Position numbers and translations under genes: made by a program. Positions 1-9,192 of a DNA stretch of 64,000 nt are shown piece after piece. How positions within the stretch are numbered: the first letter of the stretch is position 1; each line of letters begins with the position of its first letter. Under the pieces are notes generated by a model. It had not been told where the DNA came from and did not search any database. It worked only from the letters and a program-made list of their open reading frames with translations. Location of the stretch: NCBI GenBank assembly GCA_049509515.1, contig JBEKZV010000028.1:52756-116755 (forward strand). The letters are read 5' to 3'. The stretch is from JBEKCP01 sp049509515 (GTDB lineage Bacteria; Planctomycetota; Planctomycetia; Pirellulales; Thermoguttaceae).

Positions 1-2553
1 TGGCGGGGCTTCTTCCGCGGGCCGCGGGAGGAATTGCCGCGGGCATGGTGCGAGGACTTCGTCCGCCGGCTGCTGGCCGCCGCCTACGACCCGGCGCCGC
101 ACGAGCTGGGCGATCTGGGGCGCGGCGGTTTCCGCGTCTTCGCCGACGACAGCGCCGCGCTTCTGCCCGCGTGGCGCGAAGGCCCGCTGCCAACCTGGAC
201 CGACCCTTACCGCTGGGACCGCGGCCAGTCGCTGCGGCGGGTCCGCTACCTCTTGAGTTTTTGCCCGTTCGAGCGGCTGCCGCGGGCGGTCCAGCGGGCC
301 TACCTGGACGGCGGGCTCCATCTGCTGCCATTCCCCGGCAGCCTGTTCTTCTTCGGCGCCCCGCCGTATTTCAGGCTGCGACGGGAATTGCCCACGGCCC
401 TGCACATCCCGCTCCTCCATTCGCTCCAGCGGCACGAGGCGCCTTGGGGAATCCGCATTCCACAGTCGGGCTGGCTGCACGAGGCCGTCTCGCAGAGCGG
501 CGGCCTCGCCTCCCCGCAGCCGCCGCACGAAGACTACGGCCCGCTGCGCAACACCTTCCGCCGCAGCCACCGCTGGGAGCGGATGCACCGGCACGAGGAC
601 ATGCTGGCCGTCGCGGCCACCGAGGACAAGCTGACCCACGTCCTCATGAGCCCGGCCGCCGAGGATGTCGGCCTGTACGGCAAGCCCATGGCCCGCAACT
701 CGCAAATCTGGACCGACCAGTTCCGCTTGCTGTTGGACGGTCCGCGGGCGACGCCGGAGGACCTGGCCCGCGCCGCCGCCCGCTTGGCCCGGGGCGGCCT
801 GTTCGGCTACCGGATGACTTATCCGCCGATGCGCGTGGGACATCACGAGGTGTACTGGCACCGGCCGCTGGCCGCCTGCCTCGATTCGCGGACGGGCGAG
901 CCGGCGGTGCTCGCCGACGCCCCGTTGGGAAGTCTCGTGGCGTGCGGCGACCGCGACCACAGGCTGGCGCGGGGAGTGGAGCTTTGGCCGCGGCTACTGG
1001 CCCGGCGGCCCCACATGGAGGCAATCCGGCTGTTCACGGCCAATCACGAGCAGCATTACCGGCAGACGATGCTCAACGTCCGCAAGCTGCTCTGCGCGTG
1101 GGAGCTGCGCGGTGGGCGGCCCCTGCCCCGCGGGCTGGCCCGGCAGTTGCTCACCCTGCCCAAGGGCGAGTCGCTGGAAGCCTGGCTGGCCTCGCTGCCG
1201 GGCCGCACGCACGATCCAAACGCGGCAGAGCAGCTCACCGGCGAGCTTCGCCGCCTGATCGAGGCGGGGGCCGTTCCGAGCCCTCCGACCACCCTTCCCG
1301 CGGGTATTCACCCGGGGCTATGGCCCACCGACCTTCGCACGCTTGACACGATTCACACCCTTCGCGCTCTTCCCGCCTCCGTGACTCTTGCCCGAACCGC
1401 CCGGCGGTCCTTCGAGACGGCCTATTGGAAGACCATCGCCCTGCTGGCCACCGGGCGTTATCGGAACAAGGACAACGCCGACTGCGTGACCGACCCCCAG
1501 ACGCAGGCCCGCCTGGCGCATCACCACCGCGACTTGGAGGCGCTGGGCGATTTCCTGTTGGCGCGGCACCGGCGGGCGGTGGCTGCAGCGGGCATGGCCC
1601 GCCGGGCGGTGGTCGGGGAGCTGCCTTTCCACTGGCGGACGGACTTTCCGTTTGCGTGGTCCGGCGGCTGGCAGGCGAACCAACAGGGCCGGACCCATGA
1701 GCGCGATCTGGTGGTCGTGATTCCCGGGCGGGACCGCCGCCGGGCCGTCATCATGGCGGACCATTACGACACCGCCTACATGGAAGACGTGTTCGGCTAT
1801 CCCGCTTCGCATGACGGGCCGCGGCTGGCCGCCGCCGGGGCCGACGACAACCACTCCGCCACGGCGGCCCTGCTGCTGGCCGCCCCGATCTTCCTCGACC
1901 TGGCCCGGCAGGGCCGCCTGCGGTGCGACATCTGGCTGGTGCACCTCACGGGCGAGGAGTTCCCGGCCGATTGCATGGGCGCCCGCCACCTCTGCCAGCA
2001 GTTGGTCGAGGGCGGGCTGCGGATCCGGCTGGCCGGCGGCCGGTGGAAGGACCTCTCGCGGACGCGGGTGGACGGCGTCTACGTCATGGACATGATCGCC
2101 CACAACAGCGACCGCGACCGGGACGTTTTCCAGATTTCGCCCGGCAGCGGCGGAAAATCGCTGTGGCTGGCCGAGCAGGCCCAGGCGGCCAACGAGCTGT
2201 GGAACGCCTCGACGGCGGTTTGGAATCGCACGCCCGGCCGTCTCGGCCGGCCCCGTGGCATTCGCAGTGCGGATGGCTGGAGCCTGCCGGCGATCGCCCC
2301 CCACTTGCCCTTATACGGCGAGGTCCGCCCGCAGAGCGACCCGCGGAGCTCGCTCTACAACACCGACGGCCAGATTTTTTCCGACGCCGGCGTGCCGGTG
2401 GTGCTGTTCATGGAGAACTACGACATCCAGCGGCACGGCTACCACGACAGCCAGGACACGATGGCCATGATCGACCTGGACTACGGTTCCGCGCTGGCGG
2501 CCATTGCGATCGAGTCGGTCGCCCGCGCGGCCATAGAACCGCCGCCAGGGTGA
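1..2553 (+). CDS. M28-family zinc aminopeptidase, 5' truncated by the window edge
   Basis: The frame is open from base 1 (WRGFFRGPREE...), so the true start lies upstream and the TTG at 34 is not believed. The last ~280 residues are a recognisable M28 metallopeptidase domain. HYDTAYM (near 1765), GADDNHSATAAL (near 1840), GEEFPAD (near 1950), VMDMIAHN (near 2085) and GYHDSQDT (near 2440) match the two-zinc ligand set (His, bridging Asp, Glu-Glu, Asp, His) of this family. About 550 residues in front of it have no domain I recognise. M28 enzymes remove N-terminal residues from peptides. No signal peptide can be judged because the N-terminus is missing. It converges with the small secreted gene on the other strand across a hairpin. 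Domain call is firm; substrate is unknown. Confidence 0.8.
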   Translation, partial: WRGFFRGPREELPRAWCEDFVRRLLAAAYDPAPHELGDLGRGGFRVFADDSAALLPAWREGPLPTWTDPYRWDRGQSLRRVRYLLSFCPFERLPRAVQRAYLDGGLHLLPFPGSLFFFGAPPYFRLRRELPTALHIPLLHSLQRHEAPWGIRIPQSGWLHEAVSQSGGLASPQPPHEDYGPLRNTFRRSHRWERMHRHEDMLAVAATEDKLTHVLMSPAAEDVGLYGKPMARNSQIWTDQFRLLLDGPRATPEDLARAAARLARGGLFGYRMTYPPMRVGHHEVYWHRPLAACLDSRTGEPAVLADAPLGSLVACGDRDHRLARGVELWPRLLARRPHMEAIRLFTANHEQHYRQTMLNVRKLLCAWELRGGRPLPRGLARQLLTLPKGESLEAWLASLPGRTHDPNAAEQLTGELRRLIEAGAVPSPPTTLPAGIHPGLWPTDLRTLDTIHTLRALPASVTLARTARRSFETAYWKTIALLATGRYRNKDNADCVTDPQTQARLAHHHRDLEALGDFLLARHRRAVAAAGMARRAVVGELPFHWRTDFPFAWSGGWQANQQGRTHERDLVVVIPGRDRRRAVIMADHYDTAYMEDVFGYPASHDGPRLAAAGADDNHSATAALLLAAPIFLDLARQGRLRCDIWLVHLTGEEFPADCMGARHLCQQLVEGGLRIRLAGGRWKDLSRTRVDGVYVMDMIAHNSDRDRDVFQISPGSGGKSLWLAEQAQAANELWNASTAVWNRTPGRLGRPRGIRSADGWSLPAIAPHLPLYGEVRPQSDPRSSLYNTDGQIFSDAGVPVVLFMENYDIQRHGYHDSQDTMAMIDLDYGSALAAIAIESVARAAIEPPPG

Positions 2554-2566
2554 GGGCGGAAGAAAG

Positions 2567-2604
2567 CCCCCGACCACGCTTCGCGTGGTGCCCGCGTGCG
2601 GGGG
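2567..2604. terminator. Nested hairpin between convergent genes
   Basis: CCACGC-ttc-GCGTGG (2574-2588) is nested inside CCCCCG...CGGGGG (2567-2572 with 2599-2604). It sits between the stop codons of two convergent genes. It has no T-run, so it may be a bidirectional terminator or a simple palindromic repeat. Confidence 0.45.
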
Positions 2605-2620
2605 TGTTGCAAGCCGGCGT

Positions 2621-3031
2621 TTAGCGGGCGGGAACGGGGACCGGGTATGCCGCGCGCAAGTAATACCGCGGGGTGTCTTCCACGCATTGGGCCTGACTCG
2701 AAACGGGGAACGGGTATTTGGGCGTCGGCAAGTACCTTCCCGGGCCGTCGCTGGAGCAGCCGGCAGACGCCTGCCAGGTCACCCAGGTCTCGCCGCCGGG
2801 TCCGTAGGCGGGAAGCCCGGCAAAGGCGTTCGGGCAACTGGTCCACACCTGGCCGTGTGGCCTGTAGCTGTTGAAGCCCCCCAGGGCGTTCGGCATGGTG
2901 GCCCACACCTGGCCGTCGGGCCCATAGACATACCCATCGCCGGCGACGTTCGGCCGACCGCTCCACATCTGCCCGCTGGCCGCCGGGGCCGCGACGAATA
3001 CGAGCAGGGCCAGAAGCGTCAAACATCGCAT
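2621..3031 (-). CDS. Small secreted protein with three W/PN repeats
   Basis: A 136-residue protein. The start at 3031 is chosen because AGGAGG lies about 7 bases upstream (plus-strand cctcct near 3040) and because the protein then begins with a clean Sec signal peptide, MRCLTLLALLVFVAAPAASG. The mature part starts with three imperfect ~22-residue repeats built on a (Y)GPDGQVW...PNA.(A/G)G pattern: GQMWSGRPN, GQVWATMPN, GQVWTSCPN, then GGETWVTW. After that comes a Cys-containing, Pro/Tyr-rich tail. I do not recognise the family. Presumably an exported structural or binding protein; function unknown. Confidence 0.6.
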   Translation of the reverse strand: MRCLTLLALLVFVAAPAASGQMWSGRPNVAGDGYVYGPDGQVWATMPNALGGFNSYRPHGQVWTSCPNAFAGLPAYGPGGETWVTWQASAGCSSDGPGRYLPTPKYPFPVSSQAQCVEDTPRYYLRAAYPVPVPAR

Positions 3032-3230
3032 CGGGCACCTCCTTTCAGCTTTTTTCCCGGGCGATCCACCGCACTGATCCAGATCGAGTAGCAGTTCCCG
3101 TGCCATTAGGTGGATCGCACGGTGCCGTTGACGTAACCCGCGGCCGGCGCTGCGAGTTCCGCACCAGCGCCGATGGCCGCCCAGCAGCGCGAGACGTTAC
3201 CAAAGCGATTCCGGCTGTTGTCATCTCGAT

Positions 3231-3460
3231 GCCAGCCTTGCGACGAGCCCGATCGCGGACTTCCGGCCAAGGCGAGGCGGTCATTCGCCCGGCGTCGTAC
3301 TGCTCGGAACGCCGCTGCGCCTCGGCAACCCACTCCGCGCTTGGTGGGGCCAAGTCTTCCGGCGCCATGGTGTCTCACAAAGCCTGAATAAGCCGGGCGC
3401 GTTCACCGGCCGGCAGGGCTTGTGCAGCGTCGATGATTTCCTGGAGCGTGCTCGTGGTTC
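3231..3460 (-). pseudogene. Addiction-module antitoxin (CHP02574-like) with in-frame TGA
   Basis: Read on the minus strand, STLQEIIDAAQALPAGERARLIQAL is followed by TGA (3375-3377) and then, in the same frame, DTMAPEDLAPPSAEWVAEAQRRS...ASPWPEVRDRARRKAG. Family members have ALWD at this place, so the TGA most simply replaces a TGG tryptophan codon (plus-strand C to T at 3375). There is also no good in-frame start before the first half: the ATG of TATAATGGAACC is one frame off. No toxin gene follows. An internal restart at ATG 3368 is possible but would give only the C-terminal half. Family resemblance is by eye. Confidence 0.65.
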
Positions 3461-3858
3461 CATTATACCCGGACTTCAGAGGGCGCCACTAGGCTCGGGG
3501 AATAGGCTAAAAGAGGACGGAAGACCGCGGATCAACGCAGATAGACGCGGATCGGACCATCCCAATCATCCGCGTCCATCCGGGTATATCCGCGGTTCAA
3601 GCGAGGCGGCCGCCTGCGTCCCTCGCTGGCGCGTCGGGCTTGCATGGGGCCGGCCGGCGAGCGTCAACGTAACACCCGTGCTGCCAATTTGTTGTGTCTT
3701 CGGGCCTTGGTGCGAGGCCCGCCTCGCGGGGTCTTTTCTCGTCCAAAACCGGAAGGGCCCTTTCTTGCTCCCCCCTTATTGACATTCCCGCAACTCCTGC
3801 TCTACTAGGGACAGTCCGTATCGGGGGTAGCCCCGCCCAGCCGGCTCGTGAGGCAGCC
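3461..3858. other. Intergenic region with one inverted repeat
   Basis: No convincing gene is visible. It contains the CCGCGGAT-type inverted repeat listed separately and, from 3600 on, sequence with no clear signal. A weak GAGG precedes the ATG of the downstream gene. Confidence 0.5.
3523..3598. repeat. CCGCGGAT/CGCGGAT inverted-repeat element, copy 1
   Basis: GACCGCGGATCAACGCAG and following CGCGGAT units (3523-3552) face their near reverse complement ending ATCCGCGGTTC (3568-3598). The same design recurs at 38543-38623, and its core palindrome at 17455-17474. Confidence 0.6.
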
Positions 3859-4839
3859 ATGATGAAACGACTGATTCCGCTCTTCACAGCGTTCGTGACA
3901 TTGTCCGCGGCAGGCCAACCGGCATGGGCGGACGGTTATGTATTCGTCCGGAGCATCGGCGGAAGCGGGCAGTTCGCCTTGCCCTGCTCTGTGGCCGCGG
4001 ATTCGGCGGGGGACGTCTGGGTCGCCGACTGTGATAACAACCGGCTCGTGGAACTCAACAGCAGCGGTCAGTCCCTGAGAACGGTGGCTACCCTCGAATA
4101 TCCTGAGAGTGTGAGGCTGGACCCGTCGGGCAACGTCTGGGTTGCTTGCGCGGGCGGCAATGCCGTCGAGGAGTTCAGCGGCACCGGTACGTATCGCGGG
4201 CAGTTCGGCAGCTACGGCACCGGGGATGGATACCTCGATTGGCCCGACGGCGTGGCCGTGGACAAGTTGGGGGACGTGTTTGTCGCCAATTCCTATAGCA
4301 ACACGGTCCAAGTCTTCAACACCGGCGGCCAATGGCAGAGAACGATTGCCACACTTGGCACCGCCAAACCAGGGTGTGTGTCTAGCCCTGCGAACTTGGC
4401 CCTGGACGCGGCGGGGAACGTCTGGATCGCCGATCAGCAGAACGACCGCATCGAGGGATTGACCAGCAGCGGCGGGTTTATCGCGTCGCTCAACGGATCC
4501 AACGTCGCCGTGAAGAACTGGCTAGGCTTGCCCGCGGGCGTGACCGTCGATTCGCGGGGGAACATCTGGGTTGCCGATACGAATAACAACCGCATCGTGG
4601 AGTTCAACAGCAGCGGCACGTATCTCACGCAATTCGGGAGTCTCGGCACCGGGAACGGGGAGTTTAACTGGCCCTATGACGTGGCTGTAGACCCCTCGGG
4701 GAACGTCTGGGTTGTTGACCAACAGAACAACCGCATCGAGGAGTTCGCTCCCGCTCCCGAACCCAGCACCTTGGCTCTGCTCGGTGTCGGGGCTGCGGCT
4801 TTGATTGGCTACCGCTGGCGTCAAAAGCGGGCGAAGTAG
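3859..4839 (+). CDS. NHL-repeat beta-propeller protein with PEP-CTERM anchor
   Basis: A 326-residue exported protein. The start is the first of two tandem ATGs (3859), which opens a signal peptide MMKRLIPLFTAFVTLSAAG. Six NHL blades follow, each with a signature such as GDVWVADCDNNRLVEL, GNIWVADTNNNRIVEF or GNVWVVDQQNNRIEEF. The C-terminus is a typical PEP-CTERM sorting signal: PEPST at ~300, a hydrophobic stretch LALLGVGAAALIGY, then basic RWRQKRAK. Proteins of this kind are cut and anchored by an exosortase, so an exosortase must be encoded elsewhere in the genome. NHL propellers usually bind protein or carbohydrate; no catalytic residues are evident. It appears to stand alone. Confidence 0.85.
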   Translation: MMKRLIPLFTAFVTLSAAGQPAWADGYVFVRSIGGSGQFALPCSVAADSAGDVWVADCDNNRLVELNSSGQSLRTVATLEYPESVRLDPSGNVWVACAGGNAVEEFSGTGTYRGQFGSYGTGDGYLDWPDGVAVDKLGDVFVANSYSNTVQVFNTGGQWQRTIATLGTAKPGCVSSPANLALDAAGNVWIADQQNDRIEGLTSSGGFIASLNGSNVAVKNWLGLPAGVTVDSRGNIWVADTNNNRIVEFNSSGTYLTQFGSLGTGNGEFNWPYDVAVDPSGNVWVVDQQNNRIEEFAPAPEPSTLALLGVGAAALIGYRWRQKRAK

Positions 4840-4975
4840 GGCCTGGTGGTTTTCCGCTTTACCGGGGAAACGTAACATCTTGCCTGACAGGTCTTTGCGG
4901 GCTGGCACCTGGGCGCGAGAACCCTCTGCGGTACGGTCGGGACCCACGGCGGGCAAGCCCGCCCGCTGAACTGCC

Positions 4976-4996
4976 AATCCCTAATCCCCAATCCCT
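4976..4996. repeat. Three tandem AATCCCN heptamers
   Basis: AATCCCT-AATCCCC-AATCCCT lies upstream of the rpsR promoter. A six-unit array of the same heptamer family is at 9142-9183. Confidence 0.6.
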
Positions 4997-5010
4997 TGTC
5001 CTCCCCCGCC

Positions 5011-5038
5011 TTGCCTGGCGGAGGGTTTCTGGTAAACT
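5011..5038 (+). promoter_or_regulatory. Probable promoter for rpsR (and mutS)
   Basis: TTGCCT (5011-5016), 16 bases, TAAACT (5033-5038), about 40 bases before the rpsR ATG. Confidence 0.45.
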
Positions 5039-5080
5039 TACTGGTTTCGCCGGCCCAACCTCCCGAACCTCGAATCCGCT

Positions 5081-5356
5081 ATGGCACGAAAACTCCAGGT
5101 CAACCGAGTCAGCAAGCGTCGCACGAAGGCCAAGGTGCGGGGCAAGAAGAAGGACCCCCTGTTCGTCGAGGGCCAGCGACCCCGCCCGATGTACGTGGAC
5201 TATAAGAACCTCGAACTCTTGAAGAAGCTCATCAACCGCCAAGGCAAGATCATCAGCCGCCGCAAGAGCGGCTGCACGGCGGTGAGCCAGCACGCGGTGA
5301 GCCGGGCGATCAAGCACGCCCGCTTCATGGCCCTGCTGCCCTACGTCGGCGAATAA
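5081..5356 (+). CDS. rpsR: 30S ribosomal protein bS18
   Basis: A 91-residue small-subunit protein that partners bS6 on the platform of the 30S particle. The second half carries the family core: YKNLELLKKLINRQGKII, then HAVSRAIKHARFMALLPYV, equivalent to the conserved AIK.AR..ALLP end of bS18. The first ~38 residues form a basic extension (KRRTKAKVRGKKK), a little longer than in Escherichia coli. It precedes mutS by 93 bases and is likely co-transcribed with it. bS6 is not adjacent. Confidence 0.9.
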   Translation: MARKLQVNRVSKRRTKAKVRGKKKDPLFVEGQRPRPMYVDYKNLELLKKLINRQGKIISRRKSGCTAVSQHAVSRAIKHARFMALLPYVGE

Positions 5357-5417
5357 CCTCCTGTTGCGGAAGCGGCGGAATGGTAGGGGCCCTCTCCCGC
5401 CAGGCCCTCACCCCCTG

Positions 5418-5440
5418 CCCCTCTCCCGGAGGGAGAGGGG
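5418..5440 (+). repeat. Hairpin in the mutS leader
   Basis: CCCCTCTCCC-gga-GGGAGAGGGG is a perfect 10-bp stem with a 3-base loop, ending 9 bases before the mutS ATG. Its 3' arm overlaps the only purine-rich stretch that could be the ribosome-binding site. Related CTCCCTTTGGGAG hairpins occur at 50435 and 62693. Confidence 0.6.
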
Positions 5441-5449
5441 AAGTCGGCC

Positions 5450-8056
<2,607 letters not shown>

Positions 8057-8137
8057 AATACGAAACCAAAAATACGAAATACGAATGTCGAAATCCTAAA
8101 CAAATCCGAAATACAAAGTCCGAATGTCGAAACCAAG
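8057..8137. repeat. Heptamer array, AATACGA type (left arm)
   Basis: Tandem 7-base units such as AATACGA, AATACGA, ATGTCGA, AATCCTA, AGTCCGA, ATGTCGA start at the mutS stop codon, with one 4-base phase slip near 8106. It is the left part of a composite element whose right array (8230-8297) has the reverse-complement unit. Confidence 0.6.
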
Positions 8138-8154
8138 CAGCGTGATGCCAGGCG

Positions 8155-8227
8155 GTAGGGTGGGTCGAGCTAGGCGAACCCCACCAGAATCTCGGTGGTG
8201 GGGCTCGCTGCGCTCGACCCACCCTAC
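8155..8227. repeat. GTAGGGTGGGTCGA palindromic (REP-like) element, copy 1
   Basis: Begins GTAGGGTGGGTCGAGC and ends GCTCGACCCACCCTAC, with an internal CCCACCA/TGGTGGG pair. Copies at 11300-11401 and 46132-46233 share these ends; a minimal version is at 26133-26165. Elements with this kind of end are often mobilised in trans by REP-associated tyrosine transposases (established for REP families in general); none is encoded here. Confidence 0.75.
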
Positions 8228-8229
8228 AA

Positions 8230-8297
8230 TTCGGCCATTGCGATTTCGGTCATTGGGATTTGTTTGGGATTTGGCATTTCGTATTTCGGATTTTTCA
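8230..8297. repeat. Heptamer array, TTTCGTA/TTTCGGA type (right arm)
   Basis: Units such as TTGGGAT, TTGGCAT, TTCGTAT and TTCGGAT repeat with period 7 and are the reverse complement of the left array at 8057-8137. It ends a few bases before the ribosome-binding site of the SDR gene. Confidence 0.55.
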
Positions 8298-8308
8298 CGG
8301 GAGGAGCC

Positions 8309-9097
8309 ATGATGTCTGACACGGGTTCCAAGCGGCTGGCGCTGGTGACCGGGGCGGGAAGAGGCATCGGCTTGGGGATCGCCAAGTGCCTGGCCGACGA
8401 GGGCTGCAACCTGGCGATCAACGATGTCTCCGCGGAACGGGAGGTCGCCGCCGCGCTGGCCGAGGTCGGCCGCCGCGGCGGCGAGGTCCTCTACTGCCGG
8501 GCCGACGTGAGCGACCCGGCGGCCCGCACCGCCATGCTCCAGCGGATCCGCGACCGCTTCGGGCGGCTGGACGTGCTGGTGAACAACGCGGGCGTGGCGC
8601 CGCTGGTGCGGGCCGACCTGCTGGAAGCCAGTGAAGAGAGCTTCGAGCGGCTCATGCGGATCAACCTCCAGGGCCCTTATTTTCTCACACAGGCGGTGGC
8701 CCGTTGGATGGTCCAGCAGCGGCAGGCCGACCCCGCCACGGGGCGGTCGATTGTGAACATCTCGTCGATTTCGGCGACCGTGGCCTCGCCCAGCCGCGGC
8801 GAGTACTGCATCTCGAAGGCCGGCGTGAGCATGGCCACCAAGCTCTGGGCCGCCCGGCTGGGCGAGTTCGGCATCGGCGTGTATGAAATCCGGCCCGGCA
8901 TCATCAAGACCGACATGACGGCCCCCGTCGCCGCCAAGTACGACAAGCTGATCTCCGAGGGCCTCTGCCTCCAGCCCCGCTGGGGAATGCCGGAGGACGT
9001 CGGCCGGGCCGTCGCGATGTTGGTCCGCGGCGACCTGGGGTACTCGACCGGACAGGTGATCCTCGTGGACGGCGGAATGACGGTCCAGAGACTGTAG
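8309..9097 (+). CDS. SDR-family NAD(P)-dependent oxidoreductase
   Basis: 262 residues, a classical short-chain dehydrogenase. The start at 8309 (ATGATG) is chosen because GGGAGGAG lies just before it; the open frame extends further upstream only into repeat DNA. The cofactor motif TGAGRGIG is at 14-21, NNAGVA near 95, and the catalytic Y166-x3-K170 (YCISK), preceded by the catalytic serine in SSIS. The C-terminus ends VDGGMTVQRL as in FabG-like reductases. Substrate cannot be read from sequence. It is followed after 95 bases by a large FAD flavoprotein in the same direction, so the two may act on one substrate. Confidence 0.85.
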   Translation: MMSDTGSKRLALVTGAGRGIGLGIAKCLADEGCNLAINDVSAEREVAAALAEVGRRGGEVLYCRADVSDPAARTAMLQRIRDRFGRLDVLVNNAGVAPLVRADLLEASEESFERLMRINLQGPYFLTQAVARWMVQQRQADPATGRSIVNISSISATVASPSRGEYCISKAGVSMATKLWAARLGEFGIGVYEIRPGIIKTDMTAPVAAKYDKLISEGLCLQPRWGMPEDVGRAVAMLVRGDLGYSTGQVILVDGGMTVQRL

Positions 9098-9141
9098 CGG
9101 GACGAGGGCCGGCAAGGAGTGCGAAGCCGCAAGCGGCCCCC

Positions 9142-9183
9142 AATCACAAATCTCAAATCCTCAATCCCAAATCCCCAATCCCT
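9142..9183. repeat. Six tandem AATCNNN heptamers
   Basis: AATCACA-AATCTCA-AATCCTC-AATCCCA-AATCCCC-AATCCCT, exact period 7, filling the gap between two genes and ending 10 bases before the next ATG. Confidence 0.75.
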
Positions 9184-9192
9184 CCTCCTGCC

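Noticed and set aside
8057..8297. Possible CRISPR or riboswitch
   Set aside because: Period is 7 bases and no spacer sequences are present. No riboswitch consensus could be seen.
8195..8308. Upstream extension of the SDR gene
   Set aside because: The extra 38 codons lie in repeat DNA; GGGAGGAG before 8309 favours the shorter protein.
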